Source: Candidatus Omnitrophota bacterium
Lineage (GTDB): Bacteria; Omnitrophota; Gorgyraeia; Duberdicusellales; Duberdicusellaceae
Length of the DNA: 32,386 nucleotides
NCBI GenBank assembly: GCA_021159015.1
Contig: JAGGSQ010000054.1
Coordinates: 1 to 32,386, forward strand
Reading direction: 5' to 3'
Shown: positions 8,942 through 17,621 of the stretch, piece after piece
Numbering within the stretch: position 1 is the stretch's first letter
Layout: the number at the start of each line of letters is the position of its first letter
Notes under the pieces: generated by a model
What the model was told of the DNA's origin: nothing
What the model saw: only the letters and a program-made list of their open reading frames with translations
The model's database searches: none
Position numbers and translations under genes: made by a program

Positions 8942-9196
8942 TTGGTTTCTTTAAGAAAAAGAATAGACATATTCCTCACCCGGAGAGCTTTTTCTCTTTT
9001 CTCTGTCTGCAGCTGCGTTTGTTTCTATAAAAGAGCTGTTCTTAAAGAAGTGAGGTTTTATTTAGAGAAAGAGAAAAATTTTCCTTATCATTTCTCTCTG
9101 GTAATAAAAGAATTTCCAGGACGTCTGTCACGAAAAGCGTGGGAAGCTTATAGAAAGTATCACTTTTTTTCTTATGGATTACAGCAAGTTTTTTAG
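8942..9196 (+). CDS. Doubtful small protein, 84 aa
   Basis: An open frame with a TTG start, no ribosome binding site and no family I recognise. The first half is cysteine-rich and hydrophobic, the second half basic. It overlaps the start of the RluA-type gene by 23 nt. It could be a real short gene coupled to rluA or chance coding in a 237-nt gap. Confidence 0.25.
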   Translation: MVSLRKRIDIFLTRRAFSLFSVCSCVCFYKRAVLKEVRFYLEKEKNFPYHFSLVIKEFPGRLSRKAWEAYRKYHFFSYGLQQVF

Positions 9197-9842
9197 AGTT
9201 GTCTGGGAAGACGACTATCTTATAGTTTTAGACAAATCGCCCCAGGTTCTAGTAGTAGCTGCTCCTCGCCGTCGTGAGCCCGTATTGGCTGACTTAGTTA
9301 ATGAATATCTCGCTCCTCAAAAAGAGAAGGCTTATCCCGTTCACCGTCTGGATAGGACAACTTCAGGCTTGATAATTTTTGCCAAAAGCATTTTTTGCCA
9401 AAGAAACCTTATGGAGCAGTTCCGCGGGAGAAAGGTCCATAAAAAATATGTGGCTTTTGTTAACGGGCATCCTCCTGAAAGAAAAGGAACTCTAAAGGGA
9501 CTTATCAAAAAGACGCCTCGTGCCGCGGCAAAATTAGCAGTAACTAAATACCGTCTTATGAGGAAATTTTCTGACTTTTCTATTTTAGATATTCAGCCTC
9601 TTACCGGCAGATATAACCAGATAAGAATTCAGCTAGCACAGCTGGGTATTCCTTTGGTGGGGGAGAGGAAATATGCTTTGGGCCGGCAGGGGCTCAGGTT
9701 TTCCCGTCCCGCTCTGCATAGTTATTTTGTGCAGTTCCGTCATCCCGTGGGCAAAAGCCTTATTGAGGTAAAGATAGACCTGGCTTCTGATATGTGTGAG
9801 TTTTTAAAAAAAACAGCTGAATTAGACAAATTTGTGATATAA
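9174..9842 (+). CDS. RluA-family pseudouridine synthase
   Basis: 222 aa. It isomerises uridine to pseudouridine in RNA. The catalytic motif HRLDRTTSG carries Asp60, and the downstream segments (GRYNQIRIQLAQLGIPLVGE, then R..LHS) match the RluA/RluC/RluD family. There is no N-terminal S4 domain, so this is a short form like RluA itself, and rRNA versus tRNA target cannot be decided. No clear ribosome binding site precedes the ATG. The open frame at 8942-9196 overlaps its first 23 nt. Confidence 0.9.
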   Translation: MDYSKFFRVVWEDDYLIVLDKSPQVLVVAAPRRREPVLADLVNEYLAPQKEKAYPVHRLDRTTSGLIIFAKSIFCQRNLMEQFRGRKVHKKYVAFVNGHPPERKGTLKGLIKKTPRAAAKLAVTKYRLMRKFSDFSILDIQPLTGRYNQIRIQLAQLGIPLVGERKYALGRQGLRFSRPALHSYFVQFRHPVGKSLIEVKIDLASDMCEFLKKTAELDKFVI

Positions 9843-9843
9843 T
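9835..9843 (+). promoter_or_regulatory. Extended -10 promoter of the small membrane protein
   Basis: TG-A-TATAAT (9835-9843) with no good -35 hexamer, overlapping the stop codon of the pseudouridine synthase. AAAGGAGG follows before ATG 9867. Confidence 0.5.
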
Positions 9844-9866
9844 CTTTTCTTAAAAAAGGAGGCAGT

Positions 9867-10052
9867 ATGCTAATTGGTTTTATGATAATTTTAGCCGGGA
9901 TTCTAATTGCGGTATTTCCTCAGCTTCTTTCGCTAATTGTAGCTCTCTTTCTTATTATTATCGGCAGCTGGGTAGTTATTGTTAGCTATTATTACAAGAA
10001 GATATCCAAACATTTTGAGAATCCTTTTTTGGATTTTTTTGTCCGCTTTTAA
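9867..10052 (+). CDS. Small DUF3096-like membrane protein
   Basis: 61 aa with a strong ribosome binding site (AAAAAAGGAGG). The first 45 residues form two close hydrophobic helices (about 3-20 and 22-44), with a short basic and aromatic C-terminal tail. The pattern (GFMIILAGILIAVFPQLLSLIVALFLI) resembles the DUF3096 family of tiny integral membrane proteins, whose function is unknown. It has its own extended -10 promoter and ends 5 nt before the uracil-DNA glycosylase gene, so the two may be co-transcribed. Confidence 0.75.
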   Translation: MLIGFMIILAGILIAVFPQLLSLIVALFLIIIGSWVVIVSYYYKKISKHFENPFLDFFVRF

Positions 10053-10057
10053 TCTAA

Positions 10058-10636
10058 ATGGGCAGCCACAAACTGGAAGAACTTAAAGAGGAAGTAAAGA
10101 AATGCCGGAAGTGCGCCTTAGCTTCTATACGCCATAATGTAGTAGTAGGCGAAGGAAATGAGAAGGCAAAAGTTATGTTCATCGGCGAAGCCCCGGGCTT
10201 TAATGAAGACCAAAAAGGCGTACCTTTCTGCGGCGAAGCCGGCAAAGTGCTAGACCGTCTTCTGGCCGTGGCAGGGCTGAAGAGAGGAGATATATATATC
10301 ACCAATATTCTTAAATGCCGCCCCCCGCATAACCGCGACCCCAAAAAAGAAGAAATTGAGGCTTGCCGTCCTTTTTTGGAAAGGCAGCTGGAGATAATTA
10401 AACCAGAAATTATCTGTACTTTAGGAAACTATGCTACCAGTTTTATTTTAACCAGGTTTTCTTTGGCTTCTCAGATAAAGGGTATCAGCCAGATTCATGG
10501 GAAAATATTTGAATATTCTGATATTTTTAGTAAGATTAAGATAATACCGCTTTATCATCCGGCAGTAGCGACCTATAACCGCAATATGGAGCCGGTTTTA
10601 AGGAAGGATATAGAAATAATCAGTAAAATAATTTAA
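10058..10636 (+). CDS. udg: Type-4 uracil-DNA glycosylase (Fe-S)
   Basis: 192 aa. It removes uracil from DNA. The four cysteines that bind the [4Fe-4S] cluster are all visible: C16 and C19 (CRKC), C87 (KCRPP) and C103 (ACRPF). Motif [10 protein letters not shown], is the family-4 form, and the C-terminal HPAV motif is present. This is the thermostable-type UDG common in thermophiles and many anaerobes. It may form a base-excision pair with exonuclease III 1.1 kb downstream. No ribosome binding site of note; 5 nt after the preceding stop. Confidence 0.93.
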   Translation: MGSHKLEELKEEVKKCRKCALASIRHNVVVGEGNEKAKVMFIGEAPGFNEDQKGVPFCGEAGKVLDRLLAVAGLKRGDIYITNILKCRPPHNRDPKKEEIEACRPFLERQLEIIKPEIICTLGNYATSFILTRFSLASQIKGISQIHGKIFEYSDIFSKIKIIPLYHPAVATYNRNMEPVLRKDIEIISKII

Positions 10637-10653
10637 TTAAGCAGGAGGAGAAA

Positions 10654-11709
10654 ATGAGTGTAGACAAAATAGTAGAGATTTTGGGAGTTGAGGCAAAAGA
10701 TTTGCTGGAACATAAGTGCCAAACTATTCCTAAACAGATGCTGCATCTTCCCGGGCCCGACTTTGTAGAGAGAATCTTAGAAGTCTCTGACCGTCCCATT
10801 GCCGTATTGCGTAACTTGCAGATGGTTTTTAATCATGGGCGTTTAGGAGGGACGGGTTATCTTTCTATCTTGCCCGTAGACCAGGGCATAGAACATTCCG
10901 CCGGCGCCTCTTTTGCGCCTAATCCGATTTATTTTGACCCTGAAAATATTATAAAACTGGCTATTGAAGGCGGCTGTAATGCGGTAACTTCTACCCTGGG
11001 AGTGATGGGGGCAGTGGCACGTAAGTATGCTCACAAAATCCCTTTTATTTTAAAAATAAACCACAATGAACTCTTGAGTTATCCTAATACTTTTGACCAG
11101 CGGCTTTTTGCCTCTGTGGATCAGGCGTTTGAAATGGGAGCGGTAGGGGTAGGTGCCACTATCTACTTTGGCTCGGCTGAGTCGCGTCGCCAAATAGAGG
11201 AGATTTCTCAGGCTTTTGAATATGCGCATAAATTAGGTATGTTTACCGTTTTATGGTGTTATCTAAGAAATTCAGCCTTTAAGAAAGATAAGGTTGATTA
11301 TCACACTTCTGCCGACCTTACTGGCCAGGCCAATCATTTAGGGGTAACGATTGAAGCAGACATAATAAAGCAGAAGCAGCCTACTAATAACGGGGGTTAT
11401 ACTGCAATACAATTTGGCAAAACTAGCCCTCTGGTGTATGAAAAACTTACTTCTTCTCATCCTGTAGACCTCACCCGTTACCAGGTAGCTAATTGCTATA
11501 TGGGAAGGGCAGGGCTGATTAATTCAGGAGGTCCCTCAGGCAAAAATGACCTGCAGCAGGCGGTAAAGACAGCGGTAATTAACAAGCGAGCCGGCGGCAT
11601 GGGGCTTATTTCCGGCCGCAAAGCCTTTCAGAAGCCGATGGAAGAAGGCATAAAAATATTGCATGCTATTCAGGATGTGTATTTAGCCAGGGAAATAGAT
11701 GTAGCTTAG
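10654..11709 (+). CDS. fbaB: Class I fructose-bisphosphate aldolase (DhnA/FbaB type)
   Basis: 351 aa, practically the length of E. coli FbaB (350 aa). It cleaves fructose-1,6-bisphosphate into DHAP and GAP through a Schiff base. The family signatures [10 protein letters not shown] near the start, [21 protein letters not shown] and the ADIIKQKQP segment with probable Schiff-base Lys239 are visible. A phosphate-binding NSGGPSG motif follows. Ribosome binding site GCAGGAGGAG. Together with PEPCK it supports a gluconeogenic or glycolytic block. Confidence 0.95.
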   Translation: MSVDKIVEILGVEAKDLLEHKCQTIPKQMLHLPGPDFVERILEVSDRPIAVLRNLQMVFNHGRLGGTGYLSILPVDQGIEHSAGASFAPNPIYFDPENIIKLAIEGGCNAVTSTLGVMGAVARKYAHKIPFILKINHNELLSYPNTFDQRLFASVDQAFEMGAVGVGATIYFGSAESRRQIEEISQAFEYAHKLGMFTVLWCYLRNSAFKKDKVDYHTSADLTGQANHLGVTIEADIIKQKQPTNNGGYTAIQFGKTSPLVYEKLTSSHPVDLTRYQVANCYMGRAGLINSGGPSGKNDLQQAVKTAVINKRAGGMGLISGRKAFQKPMEEGIKILHAIQDVYLAREIDVA

Positions 11710-11721
11710 TTTCTCTGAACA

Positions 11722-12492
11722 ATGGAGCTTAAGCTTCTTTCGTGGAATGTAAATGGTCTAAGGGCGGTAGCCCGCAAAGGGTTTCTGGATTGGCTTAAGA
11801 GAGAAAAGCCTTATCTTCTCGCTTTGCAGGAAACCAAAGCTTCACCTCAACAGCTGGATAAAAAAATTTTAGAAGTAGAAGGCTACTTTACCTATTGGAG
11901 CTGGCCAGACAAAAAAGGCTATAGTGGTGTAGGAGTATATACTCAGGAGAAGCCAATCAAAGTTTATAAAGAAATAGGCGTTGCTTGGCTAGATCGGGAA
12001 GGACGCACTTTAATCTTAGAATATCCTCACTTTATCTTATTCAACCTATATTTTCCTAATGGCAAGAAGAGTAAAGAACGTCTGGAGTTTAAGCTCTCAT
12101 TCTACCAACAATTTCTGAAGGCTTTAGATAAATTCAAAAAAAAGCATAAGCCGCTAATTGTATGCGGCGATTTCAACACTGCCCATAAAGAGATAGATTT
12201 GGCCCGTCCTAAGGAAAACAGCAAAGTTTCCGGCTTCTTGCCCCAGGAGCGGGCTTGGCTGGATAAGTTTATAGATTGGGGGCTGGTGGATACTTTCCGT
12301 GTTTTTAACAAAGAGGCAGGGCAATATACCTGGTGGGACCTAAAGACTCGCGCCCGCTTGCGTAATATCGGCTGGCGGCTTGATTATTTTTTTATTCAAA
12401 AAGAATACTTGCCAAAGTTGAAGAAAGCTTTTATTCTAAAAGATGTTGAAGGTTCGGACCATTGTCCGGTAGGAATTATTTTTAGGATTTAA
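11722..12492 (+). CDS. xth: Exodeoxyribonuclease III (AP endonuclease)
   Basis: 256 aa of the endonuclease/exonuclease/phosphatase fold. It nicks abasic sites and degrades DNA 3' to 5'. All catalytic blocks are present: SWNVNGLRA, LQETKAS (metal-binding Glu), YFPNG, GDFNTAHKEID (Asp/Asn), the WRLDYFF segment, and GSDHCPVG with the catalytic His at the C-terminus. Full length. It begins 13 nt after the aldolase stop, without a clear ribosome binding site, and completes a uracil-to-abasic-site repair route with the nearby UDG. Confidence 0.95.
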   Translation: MELKLLSWNVNGLRAVARKGFLDWLKREKPYLLALQETKASPQQLDKKILEVEGYFTYWSWPDKKGYSGVGVYTQEKPIKVYKEIGVAWLDREGRTLILEYPHFILFNLYFPNGKKSKERLEFKLSFYQQFLKALDKFKKKHKPLIVCGDFNTAHKEIDLARPKENSKVSGFLPQERAWLDKFIDWGLVDTFRVFNKEAGQYTWWDLKTRARLRNIGWRLDYFFIQKEYLPKLKKAFILKDVEGSDHCPVGIIFRI

Positions 12493-12506
12493 GGGGAGGT
12501 GCGGAT

Positions 12507-13241
12507 ATGCGTTCTGGTAATCCTATGTTAAGAGAAAGTATTTTTGCCGAGGCTAAAACTTTAGGCGGCCGGATGAGTATTGAAGGGGTTGTCAACAAAA
12601 CAGGAGTTCTTATTAGCTTAGTGCTTTTGGCTGCGGCTTGGGTATGGTCACGCTTTATGACCGCAGGAATAGAGGCAATAAGCGGTTATATGATACTGGG
12701 GGTGATAGGAGGGTTTATCCTGGCTATGATTGTTTCTTTTCGTCCCACTTCCGCCAGAACCCTGGCGTGGATCTATGCGCTAATGGAGGGTCTGTTTCTG
12801 GGAGGAATATCTGCTATGTTTGAGGCGAGATACCCTGGTTTAGTTATGCAGGCGGTAATGCTTACTTTTGGGGTTTTCTTCTCCCTCTTGTTTGCCTATA
12901 AAGCGAAGATAATTAGAGCCAGTGCCAAATTTAGAATGGGAGTGGTGGCAGCTACGGGCGGTATAGCTTTATTTTATTTTGCCGCGATGATTCTGGGTTT
13001 TTTCCACGTAAATATTCCTTTTCTTTATTCTGCTTCTCCTTTAGGTATAGGCTTTAGCATCTTCGTAGTAATTATAGCTGCTTTAAACTTAGTTTTAGAT
13101 TTTGATTTTATTGAGCAAGCAGCCAGAGAAGGAGCGCCGCAATATATGGAGTGGTACGCTGCTTTTGGGTTGGTAGTGACTCTGGTCTGGCTTTACATTG
13201 AAATATTAAGGCTCCTGGCTAAATTAAACGAAAGAAGATAG
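12507..13241 (+). CDS. Bax inhibitor-1/YccA-type membrane protein
   Basis: 244 aa with seven predicted transmembrane helices from about residue 30 to 240. The N-terminal region (MSIEGVVNKTGVLISLVLLAAAW) is the pattern of the bacterial Bax-inhibitor-1/YccA-type family. Members of the wider TMBIM superfamily include the calcium-leak channel BsYetJ, but conduction here is only possible by analogy. Ribosome binding site GGGGAGGTG. The stop codon overlaps the GTG that could start the next gene. Confidence 0.85.
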   Translation: MRSGNPMLRESIFAEAKTLGGRMSIEGVVNKTGVLISLVLLAAAWVWSRFMTAGIEAISGYMILGVIGGFILAMIVSFRPTSARTLAWIYALMEGLFLGGISAMFEARYPGLVMQAVMLTFGVFFSLLFAYKAKIIRASAKFRMGVVAATGGIALFYFAAMILGFFHVNIPFLYSASPLGIGFSIFVVIIAALNLVLDFDFIEQAAREGAPQYMEWYAAFGLVVTLVWLYIEILRLLAKLNERR

Positions 13242-13246
13242 TGCTA

Positions 13247-13975
13247 ATGAGAATCAGTTTTATTCTCCTGCTGTTTCTGGGCGAATTGGTCGTATCTACT
13301 TCTGTTGCTTTTGCCCGCTATTTTTATGCGGGAGATAGATCTTTTTCTTTTCAGTTGCCGGCTTCCTGGCAAGAGATACCCAAAGAAGAATTAGATAAAC
13401 GCCAGAAGGCAATCAAAAATATGTGGAAGCTTAATCCTCAGGCAGCTAAGATTAATTATGAGTATGCTTTTCAGCCTGCAACGCAGACAGGATACTTCAA
13501 TCAAAGCTATCTCTTGATAAGAGTAGTGAGACGACCTTTGACTATAAGAGAAGCTAAGTCTGCTCTTGATTTTTTTAGTCAGAAAATCACGCGGGTGCGC
13601 GGTAGCGACCTTAGTAATTTAAGCCTTTATCTTAATGATATAAAAGACAAGCTCCCCTTGGATCAGCTTATTTTTTTCCAGAGAGAGAAGATGTTTCTTT
13701 TTACTTTCTTAGTGAGGCTTTTTACTCATAAGGAGTATAAAGGAGCGACAGCTATATTTCTGGGTAGAGACCGCTACATTATTCTCTATTTTTATTTCTC
13801 TCCCCAGGATGAAGCTAAAGCAATAAGGGGTTTTAAAACTATACTCTCTACTTTTCATGTTAAATATCCTTATGTTCGCCCTAAAGAGAATAAAGTAAGG
13901 ATATTGATACTTTTAGGTATGATAGTCTTCCTTCTTCTCTTATTTTACCGCGTTTTTCATAGCTTGCAGACGTAA
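13247..13975 (+). CDS. Secreted/membrane-anchored hypothetical protein
   Basis: 242 aa from ATG 13247; a GTG at 13241 would add two residues. A signal peptide (about 1-23, ending AFA) precedes a soluble domain of about 195 residues with FSFQLPASWQEIP near its start, reminiscent of PsbP-like or DUF1795 lipoprotein folds. A C-terminal transmembrane helix (about 219-237) and a short tail follow, giving a type I topology. I do not recognise a specific family. Adjacent to YccA- and BASS-type membrane proteins in what looks like one transcript. Confidence 0.75.
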   Translation: MRISFILLLFLGELVVSTSVAFARYFYAGDRSFSFQLPASWQEIPKEELDKRQKAIKNMWKLNPQAAKINYEYAFQPATQTGYFNQSYLLIRVVRRPLTIREAKSALDFFSQKITRVRGSDLSNLSLYLNDIKDKLPLDQLIFFQREKMFLFTFLVRLFTHKEYKGATAIFLGRDRYIILYFYFSPQDEAKAIRGFKTILSTFHVKYPYVRPKENKVRILILLGMIVFLLLLFYRVFHSLQT

Positions 13976-13980
13976 GATTT

Positions 13981-14904
13981 ATGAAAACAATATTGAAGCT
14001 GGCTAATTTCATTAATCGCTATTTTATCATTTGGGTTATTTTGTTCTCGCTCTGGGGCGGTATACACCCTAATGCTTTTCTCTTCTTAAAGAAGTATGTA
14101 GGTTTGCTTTTAGGTTTAGTTATGTTGGGGATGGGGCTTACTCTGGATAGTTCAGATTTTAAGCGTATTTTTGTAAGGCCGCACTTAATAACTATAGGGT
14201 TATTCTGCCAGTTTACAGTAATGCCGCTGACCGCCTTTTTTATAGCTAAATTGTTACATTTTTCTTCTTTTCTTACGGCGGGCATGGTACTATTAGGTTC
14301 TTGTCCCGGGGGGACTGCTTCGAATGTAATTTCTTATTTAGCCGGTGCCGATGTAGCACTTAGTGTTTCTCTTACTACTTTTTCTACCCTGCTTTCGCCG
14401 CTTCTTACGCCTTTTCTTATGTATATTTTGGTGAGAAAGATTGTTCCTGTAGATTTCCTGGCTATGTTTATAAATATTTTGAAAATAGTGATTATCCCTG
14501 TGTTTCTAGGTGTAATTTTGCGTTCTTTGTTTAGGAAGAACATTGTTTCTTTGGAAAAAATATTTCCGGCTGTTTCAGTATTGTCTATCGCGGTAATAAT
14601 AGCGGTAGTAGTCGCTTCTAATCGTCAGAATCTTCTGTGTTTAAATCCTTTGATTCTTTTAGGAGTAGCGCTGCATAATTTGAGTGGCTTAAGTGTAGGT
14701 TATGGATTGGCTAAGTTGTTTAGGCTAAATAAAGCGGGAGCGCGCACCATTGCTATTGAAGTAGGCATGCAAAATTCCGGTTTAGCGGTAGTGCTGGCTC
14801 TGCGTCATCTTTCTTCTTTAGCGGCAGTTCCTGCCAGTATTTTTAGTATTTTTCATAATATAAGTGGCTCTCTTCTGGCGAGTTACTGGCAGAAAAGAAA
14901 ATAA
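13981..14904 (+). CDS. Bile acid:sodium symporter (BASS) family transporter
   Basis: 307 aa with about nine to ten transmembrane helices. The family core LGSCPGGTASNVISYLAGADVALSV is visible around residues 102-126, followed by the second crossover region EVGMQNSGLAVVLA that, in the structure of the Neisseria homologue, helps bind sodium. Bacterial members carry organic anions such as pantoate, pyruvate-like acids or bile acids; the substrate here is unknown. It starts 5 nt after the previous stop and is followed 13 nt later by a cupin gene. Confidence 0.88.
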   Translation: MKTILKLANFINRYFIIWVILFSLWGGIHPNAFLFLKKYVGLLLGLVMLGMGLTLDSSDFKRIFVRPHLITIGLFCQFTVMPLTAFFIAKLLHFSSFLTAGMVLLGSCPGGTASNVISYLAGADVALSVSLTTFSTLLSPLLTPFLMYILVRKIVPVDFLAMFINILKIVIIPVFLGVILRSLFRKNIVSLEKIFPAVSVLSIAVIIAVVVASNRQNLLCLNPLILLGVALHNLSGLSVGYGLAKLFRLNKAGARTIAIEVGMQNSGLAVVLALRHLSSLAAVPASIFSIFHNISGSLLASYWQKRK

Positions 14905-14917
14905 AAGGAGGAGGATT

Positions 14918-15190
14918 ATGCCAAAAATAAAAGTAGAAAGGCCTGCGCCCCAGAAGCTGCAGGAATTGGGCGTGTCTCGTTGGCCGGTTTGGGAAAAAGA
15001 AGTCTCGCGCTTCGATTGGTATTATGATACGCAGGAGGTTTGTTATTTTCTGGAAGGGAAGGTGGTTGTGGAAGAAGAAGGGGGAGAGAAAGTAGAAATG
15101 GGCAAAGGTGATTTGGTAACTTTTCCGCCAGGGCTTGAGTGTGTATGGGATATTAAGAAGGCGGTTGAAAAACACTATAATTTTGGATAA
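14918..15190 (+). CDS. Small cupin protein (Cupin_3/DUF861 type)
   Basis: 90 aa from ATG 14918, set by AAAGGAGGAGG just upstream. A single-domain cupin: the segment WPVWEKEVSRFDWYYDTQEVCYF leads into the cupin core LEGKVVVE..GDLVTFPPGLECVW. The first-motif histidines of classical metal cupins are absent, as in the DUF861 group, so catalytic activity is uncertain. Possible roles are sugar or ureidoglycolate-like ligand binding; nothing nearby decides this. Confidence 0.85.
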   Translation: MPKIKVERPAPQKLQELGVSRWPVWEKEVSRFDWYYDTQEVCYFLEGKVVVEEEGGEKVEMGKGDLVTFPPGLECVWDIKKAVEKHYNFG

Positions 15191-15247
15191 GCCGCGAGAG
15201 AAATATTGATTAGTGCCTTATAATAAAAGATTTTTAGGGAATTTTTA

Positions 15248-15276
15248 TTGACTAACCAGGATATTTTAAGTAAAGT
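15248..15276 (+). promoter_or_regulatory. Promoter of the DEAD-box helicase gene
   Basis: TTGACT (15248-15253), 17-nt spacer, TAAAGT (15271-15276). The same -10 variant with the same spacer occurs at 21221-21249. Predicted transcription start near 15283, giving a leader of about 70 nt. Confidence 0.6.
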
Positions 15277-15283
15277 AGGTTAG

Positions 15284-15339
15284 CTTTAGAGCCGTGCTTT
15301 TAGCGCAAAGTTCTAAAGAAAAGGGCTTTGCGCTTTTTT
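15284..15339 (+). terminator. Leader attenuator: terminator and mutually exclusive hairpin
   Basis: An intrinsic terminator lies inside the helicase leader: AGCGCAAAG (15302-15310) pairs perfectly with CTTTGCGCT (15326-15334), followed by a T-run to 15339, only 6 nt before the AGGAG ribosome binding site. A competing hairpin pairs 15284-15292 with 15310-15318 (9 bp, one G-U) and can add an inner stem 15294-15297/15303-15306. It would trap the 5' arm of the terminator, so both cannot form together. This is the layout of a transcription attenuator; the signal is unknown. Confidence 0.6.
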
Positions 15340-15354
15340 ATTTTAGGAGTAAAA

Positions 15355-16941
15355 ATGCTTGAAGGTTTTAAAAAATTAGGGATTTCTGACAATATACGCG
15401 TAGCTTTAGCTAAAAAAGGGTTCGAAGAGCCCACACCTATCCAGAAAAAAGTTATACCTCTGCTTTTAAGGAGCAAAAAAGGGTTAATCGGCCGCGCTCA
15501 GACTGGTACGGGTAAAACGGCAGCATTTGGAATTCCTTTAGTTGAAAGATTGTTTTCTCAAGGAGTGGTACAGGCGTTAATTCTTACTCCTACCAGGGAG
15601 CTGGCGCTTCAGGTAGCAGAAGAGATTAATTCTCTGCGGCATAAGAAAGCTCTGCGTATAGCTGCTATCTATGGCGGCCAGTCTATGGAATTACAGCTGC
15701 AGCGTCTGCAGAGAGGTGTGGATATTGTAGTGGGGACACCGGGGAGAATAAAAGACCACTTGAAGAGAGGAACACTTGATTTGAGTCAGGTAAAATATGT
15801 CATTCTGGATGAGGCTGATGAAATGCTCAATATGGGCTTTATTGAGGATGTAGAGGAAATAATTTCTTTTACGCCGCCGCAAAAGCAGATGCTCCTTTTT
15901 TCTGCCACTATTCCGCCGCGTATATTGAGCCTGGCTAAAAAATATATGCCCGATTTTGAACTAGTAGAGATAGACAGAGAGACGCCTACCACGACTCTGG
16001 CGGAACAGATTTATTTTGAAGTGACGGAGGCAGATAAAATGGAGGCGCTGTGCCGTATTGTTGATTCAGAACCAGATTTTTACGGGCTGGTTTTTTGCCG
16101 CACTAAAGTCGACGTGGATATACTGGTGCGGAGGCTTTCTGACCGAGGCTATGAAGTAGACGGCCTGCATGGGGACATATCTCAGCATCAACGGGAGAGA
16201 ATCCTGAATAGATTCCGGCGCCGCCGCATAAAAATTCTGGTGGCCACGGATGTAGCAGCACGAGGTATAGATATAAACAGTCTTACCCATGTGATAAATT
16301 ATTCTCTGCCTCAAGAGCCGGAACGTTATGTGCATCGCATTGGCCGTACCGGCCGGGCAGGAAAAGAAGGTATAGCTATCACTTTTGTTACTCCCAGGGA
16401 ATACTGTAATCTGCTGATTATTCAGAAAGTAGCCAAGGCCAATATTCGCAGGGAAAAGATTCCCACTATTGCGGATATTTTGTTAAATAAACAAAAGCGG
16501 ATAGAACGCGCTGTTAGTGAAATTATAGAGAAGGGCGGATTTGAAGAATATCTTGATTTTGCAAATCAGATAATAAAAGAGAAAGATCCTCAGGTTGTCT
16601 TGGCTTCCTTTATAAAGTACACCTTAGGCGATGAGCTTAGCTCTCGTAACTACCGTGATATTCGTGAGGTCTCAGTAGATAAAAAAGGTACCGCCCGCCT
16701 TTTTGTAGCCAGAGGGCGGCAGGATGGTATGAATTTTCGCAGTTTGTCTAAAATGATAAGAGAGGTCTCGGGGGTGGAGGAAAGAAAAATAAGAGATATA
16801 CGCATCTTTGAGAGGTTTTCTTTCATTAGTGTGCCCTTTGCCGAGGCAGAACTTATTCTGCACGCTTTTAAGAAAAAAAATCTAAGCAAAAGGCCGCTTG
16901 TTTCCCGCGCGCGCCAAAAGAATGTCAGCCGCAAAAGATAG
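15355..16941 (+). CDS. deaD: DEAD-box ATP-dependent RNA helicase (DeaD/CsdA type)
   Basis: 528 aa from ATG 15355, behind AGGAG. All helicase motifs are present: Q motif (GFEEPTPIQ, Q30), Walker A AQTGTGKT (K54), PTRELA, TPGR, DEAD (152-155), SAT, then TDVAARGID and the arginine-finger motif HRIGRTGRAG. After the RecA domains, residues about 446-515 form a DbpA/DeaD-type RNA-binding domain, followed by a basic tail. CsdA-type helicases remodel RNA in ribosome assembly and cold adaptation. It has its own promoter and attenuator-like leader. Confidence 0.95.
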   Translation: MLEGFKKLGISDNIRVALAKKGFEEPTPIQKKVIPLLLRSKKGLIGRAQTGTGKTAAFGIPLVERLFSQGVVQALILTPTRELALQVAEEINSLRHKKALRIAAIYGGQSMELQLQRLQRGVDIVVGTPGRIKDHLKRGTLDLSQVKYVILDEADEMLNMGFIEDVEEIISFTPPQKQMLLFSATIPPRILSLAKKYMPDFELVEIDRETPTTTLAEQIYFEVTEADKMEALCRIVDSEPDFYGLVFCRTKVDVDILVRRLSDRGYEVDGLHGDISQHQRERILNRFRRRRIKILVATDVAARGIDINSLTHVINYSLPQEPERYVHRIGRTGRAGKEGIAITFVTPREYCNLLIIQKVAKANIRREKIPTIADILLNKQKRIERAVSEIIEKGGFEEYLDFANQIIKEKDPQVVLASFIKYTLGDELSSRNYRDIREVSVDKKGTARLFVARGRQDGMNFRSLSKMIREVSGVEERKIRDIRIFERFSFISVPFAEAELILHAFKKKNLSKRPLVSRARQKNVSRKR

Positions 16942-16970
16942 ACTTTTTGCCTGCGTGAGTTCAGTTTTCC

Positions 16971-16979
16971 TGATATAAT
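16971..16979 (+). promoter_or_regulatory. Extended -10 promoter of the fetAB-like genes
   Basis: TG-A-TATAAT (16971-16979), 9 nt before the start codon at 16989, with AAAGG in between. Same extended -10 as at 9835-9843. The short distance suggests a very short leader. Confidence 0.5.
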
Positions 16980-16988
16980 AAAGGCACG

Positions 16989-17621
16989 ATGATAAAATTT
17001 GAAAGAATAACCCTCCGGTATAAAAACAAAGAGGTATTTTCTAACTTGACGCTGGAAATACAGGAGGGCGAGAAGGCAGTAATCAGTGGCTATTCCGGTT
17101 TGGGGAAATCTTCCCTGTTTTATTTATTACTGGGGTTTGTGAGGCCGGCAGAGGGTACAGTTTATTTTTCCGGCCGGCCGCTCAACAGCCATTCTATATG
17201 GAATGTAAGAAGAAAAATCAGTTATGTAGACCAGGACATCAGCTTGTTTGGGGGGAAAATAAGACAGCAGTTTGAGTTTCTTTTCTCTCTGCGGGCAAAT
17301 TCCCATCTCAGCAAAGGCTGGGACTACATTATAGAACTTCTTAATTATTTTAGCTTGGGGCGTGATATTCTGGATAAGGATATAGAAGAGGTCTCAGGAG
17401 GGCAGAGGCAGAGAATAGCGCTGATAAATGCCATTCTGCTCAGAAGAAATGTTTTTTTGCTTGATGAGCCGACTTCCTTTCTAGATGAGAAGCTGAAAGA
17501 GAAAGTGGCGGATTTCTTCCTGCAGAGGCCTTATACAGTAATTGTTGCTTCACATGACCAGGTATGGCAAAAGAAAGCTGTAAAAGTGTTTGATTTGGAA
17601 AAGAAACAATGGGTGCAGTAG
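16989..17621 (+). CDS. ABC transporter ATPase, FetA-like
   Basis: 210 aa. Walker A GYSGLGKSS (34-42, K40), signature VSGGQRQR (135-142) and Walker B FLLDEPTSFLD (about 156-166) are complete, with a switch His in VASHD. It overlaps by 13 nt a gene for a FetB-type (UPF0014) permease, which assigns it to the E. coli FetAB-type system (YbbL/YbbM), reported to help export iron and resist oxidative stress. The assignment rests on the partner rather than on the ATPase sequence alone. Substrate in this organism is untested. Confidence 0.85.
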   Translation: MIKFERITLRYKNKEVFSNLTLEIQEGEKAVISGYSGLGKSSLFYLLLGFVRPAEGTVYFSGRPLNSHSIWNVRRKISYVDQDISLFGGKIRQQFEFLFSLRANSHLSKGWDYIIELLNYFSLGRDILDKDIEEVSGGQRQRIALINAILLRRNVFLLDEPTSFLDEKLKEKVADFFLQRPYTVIVASHDQVWQKKAVKVFDLEKKQWVQ

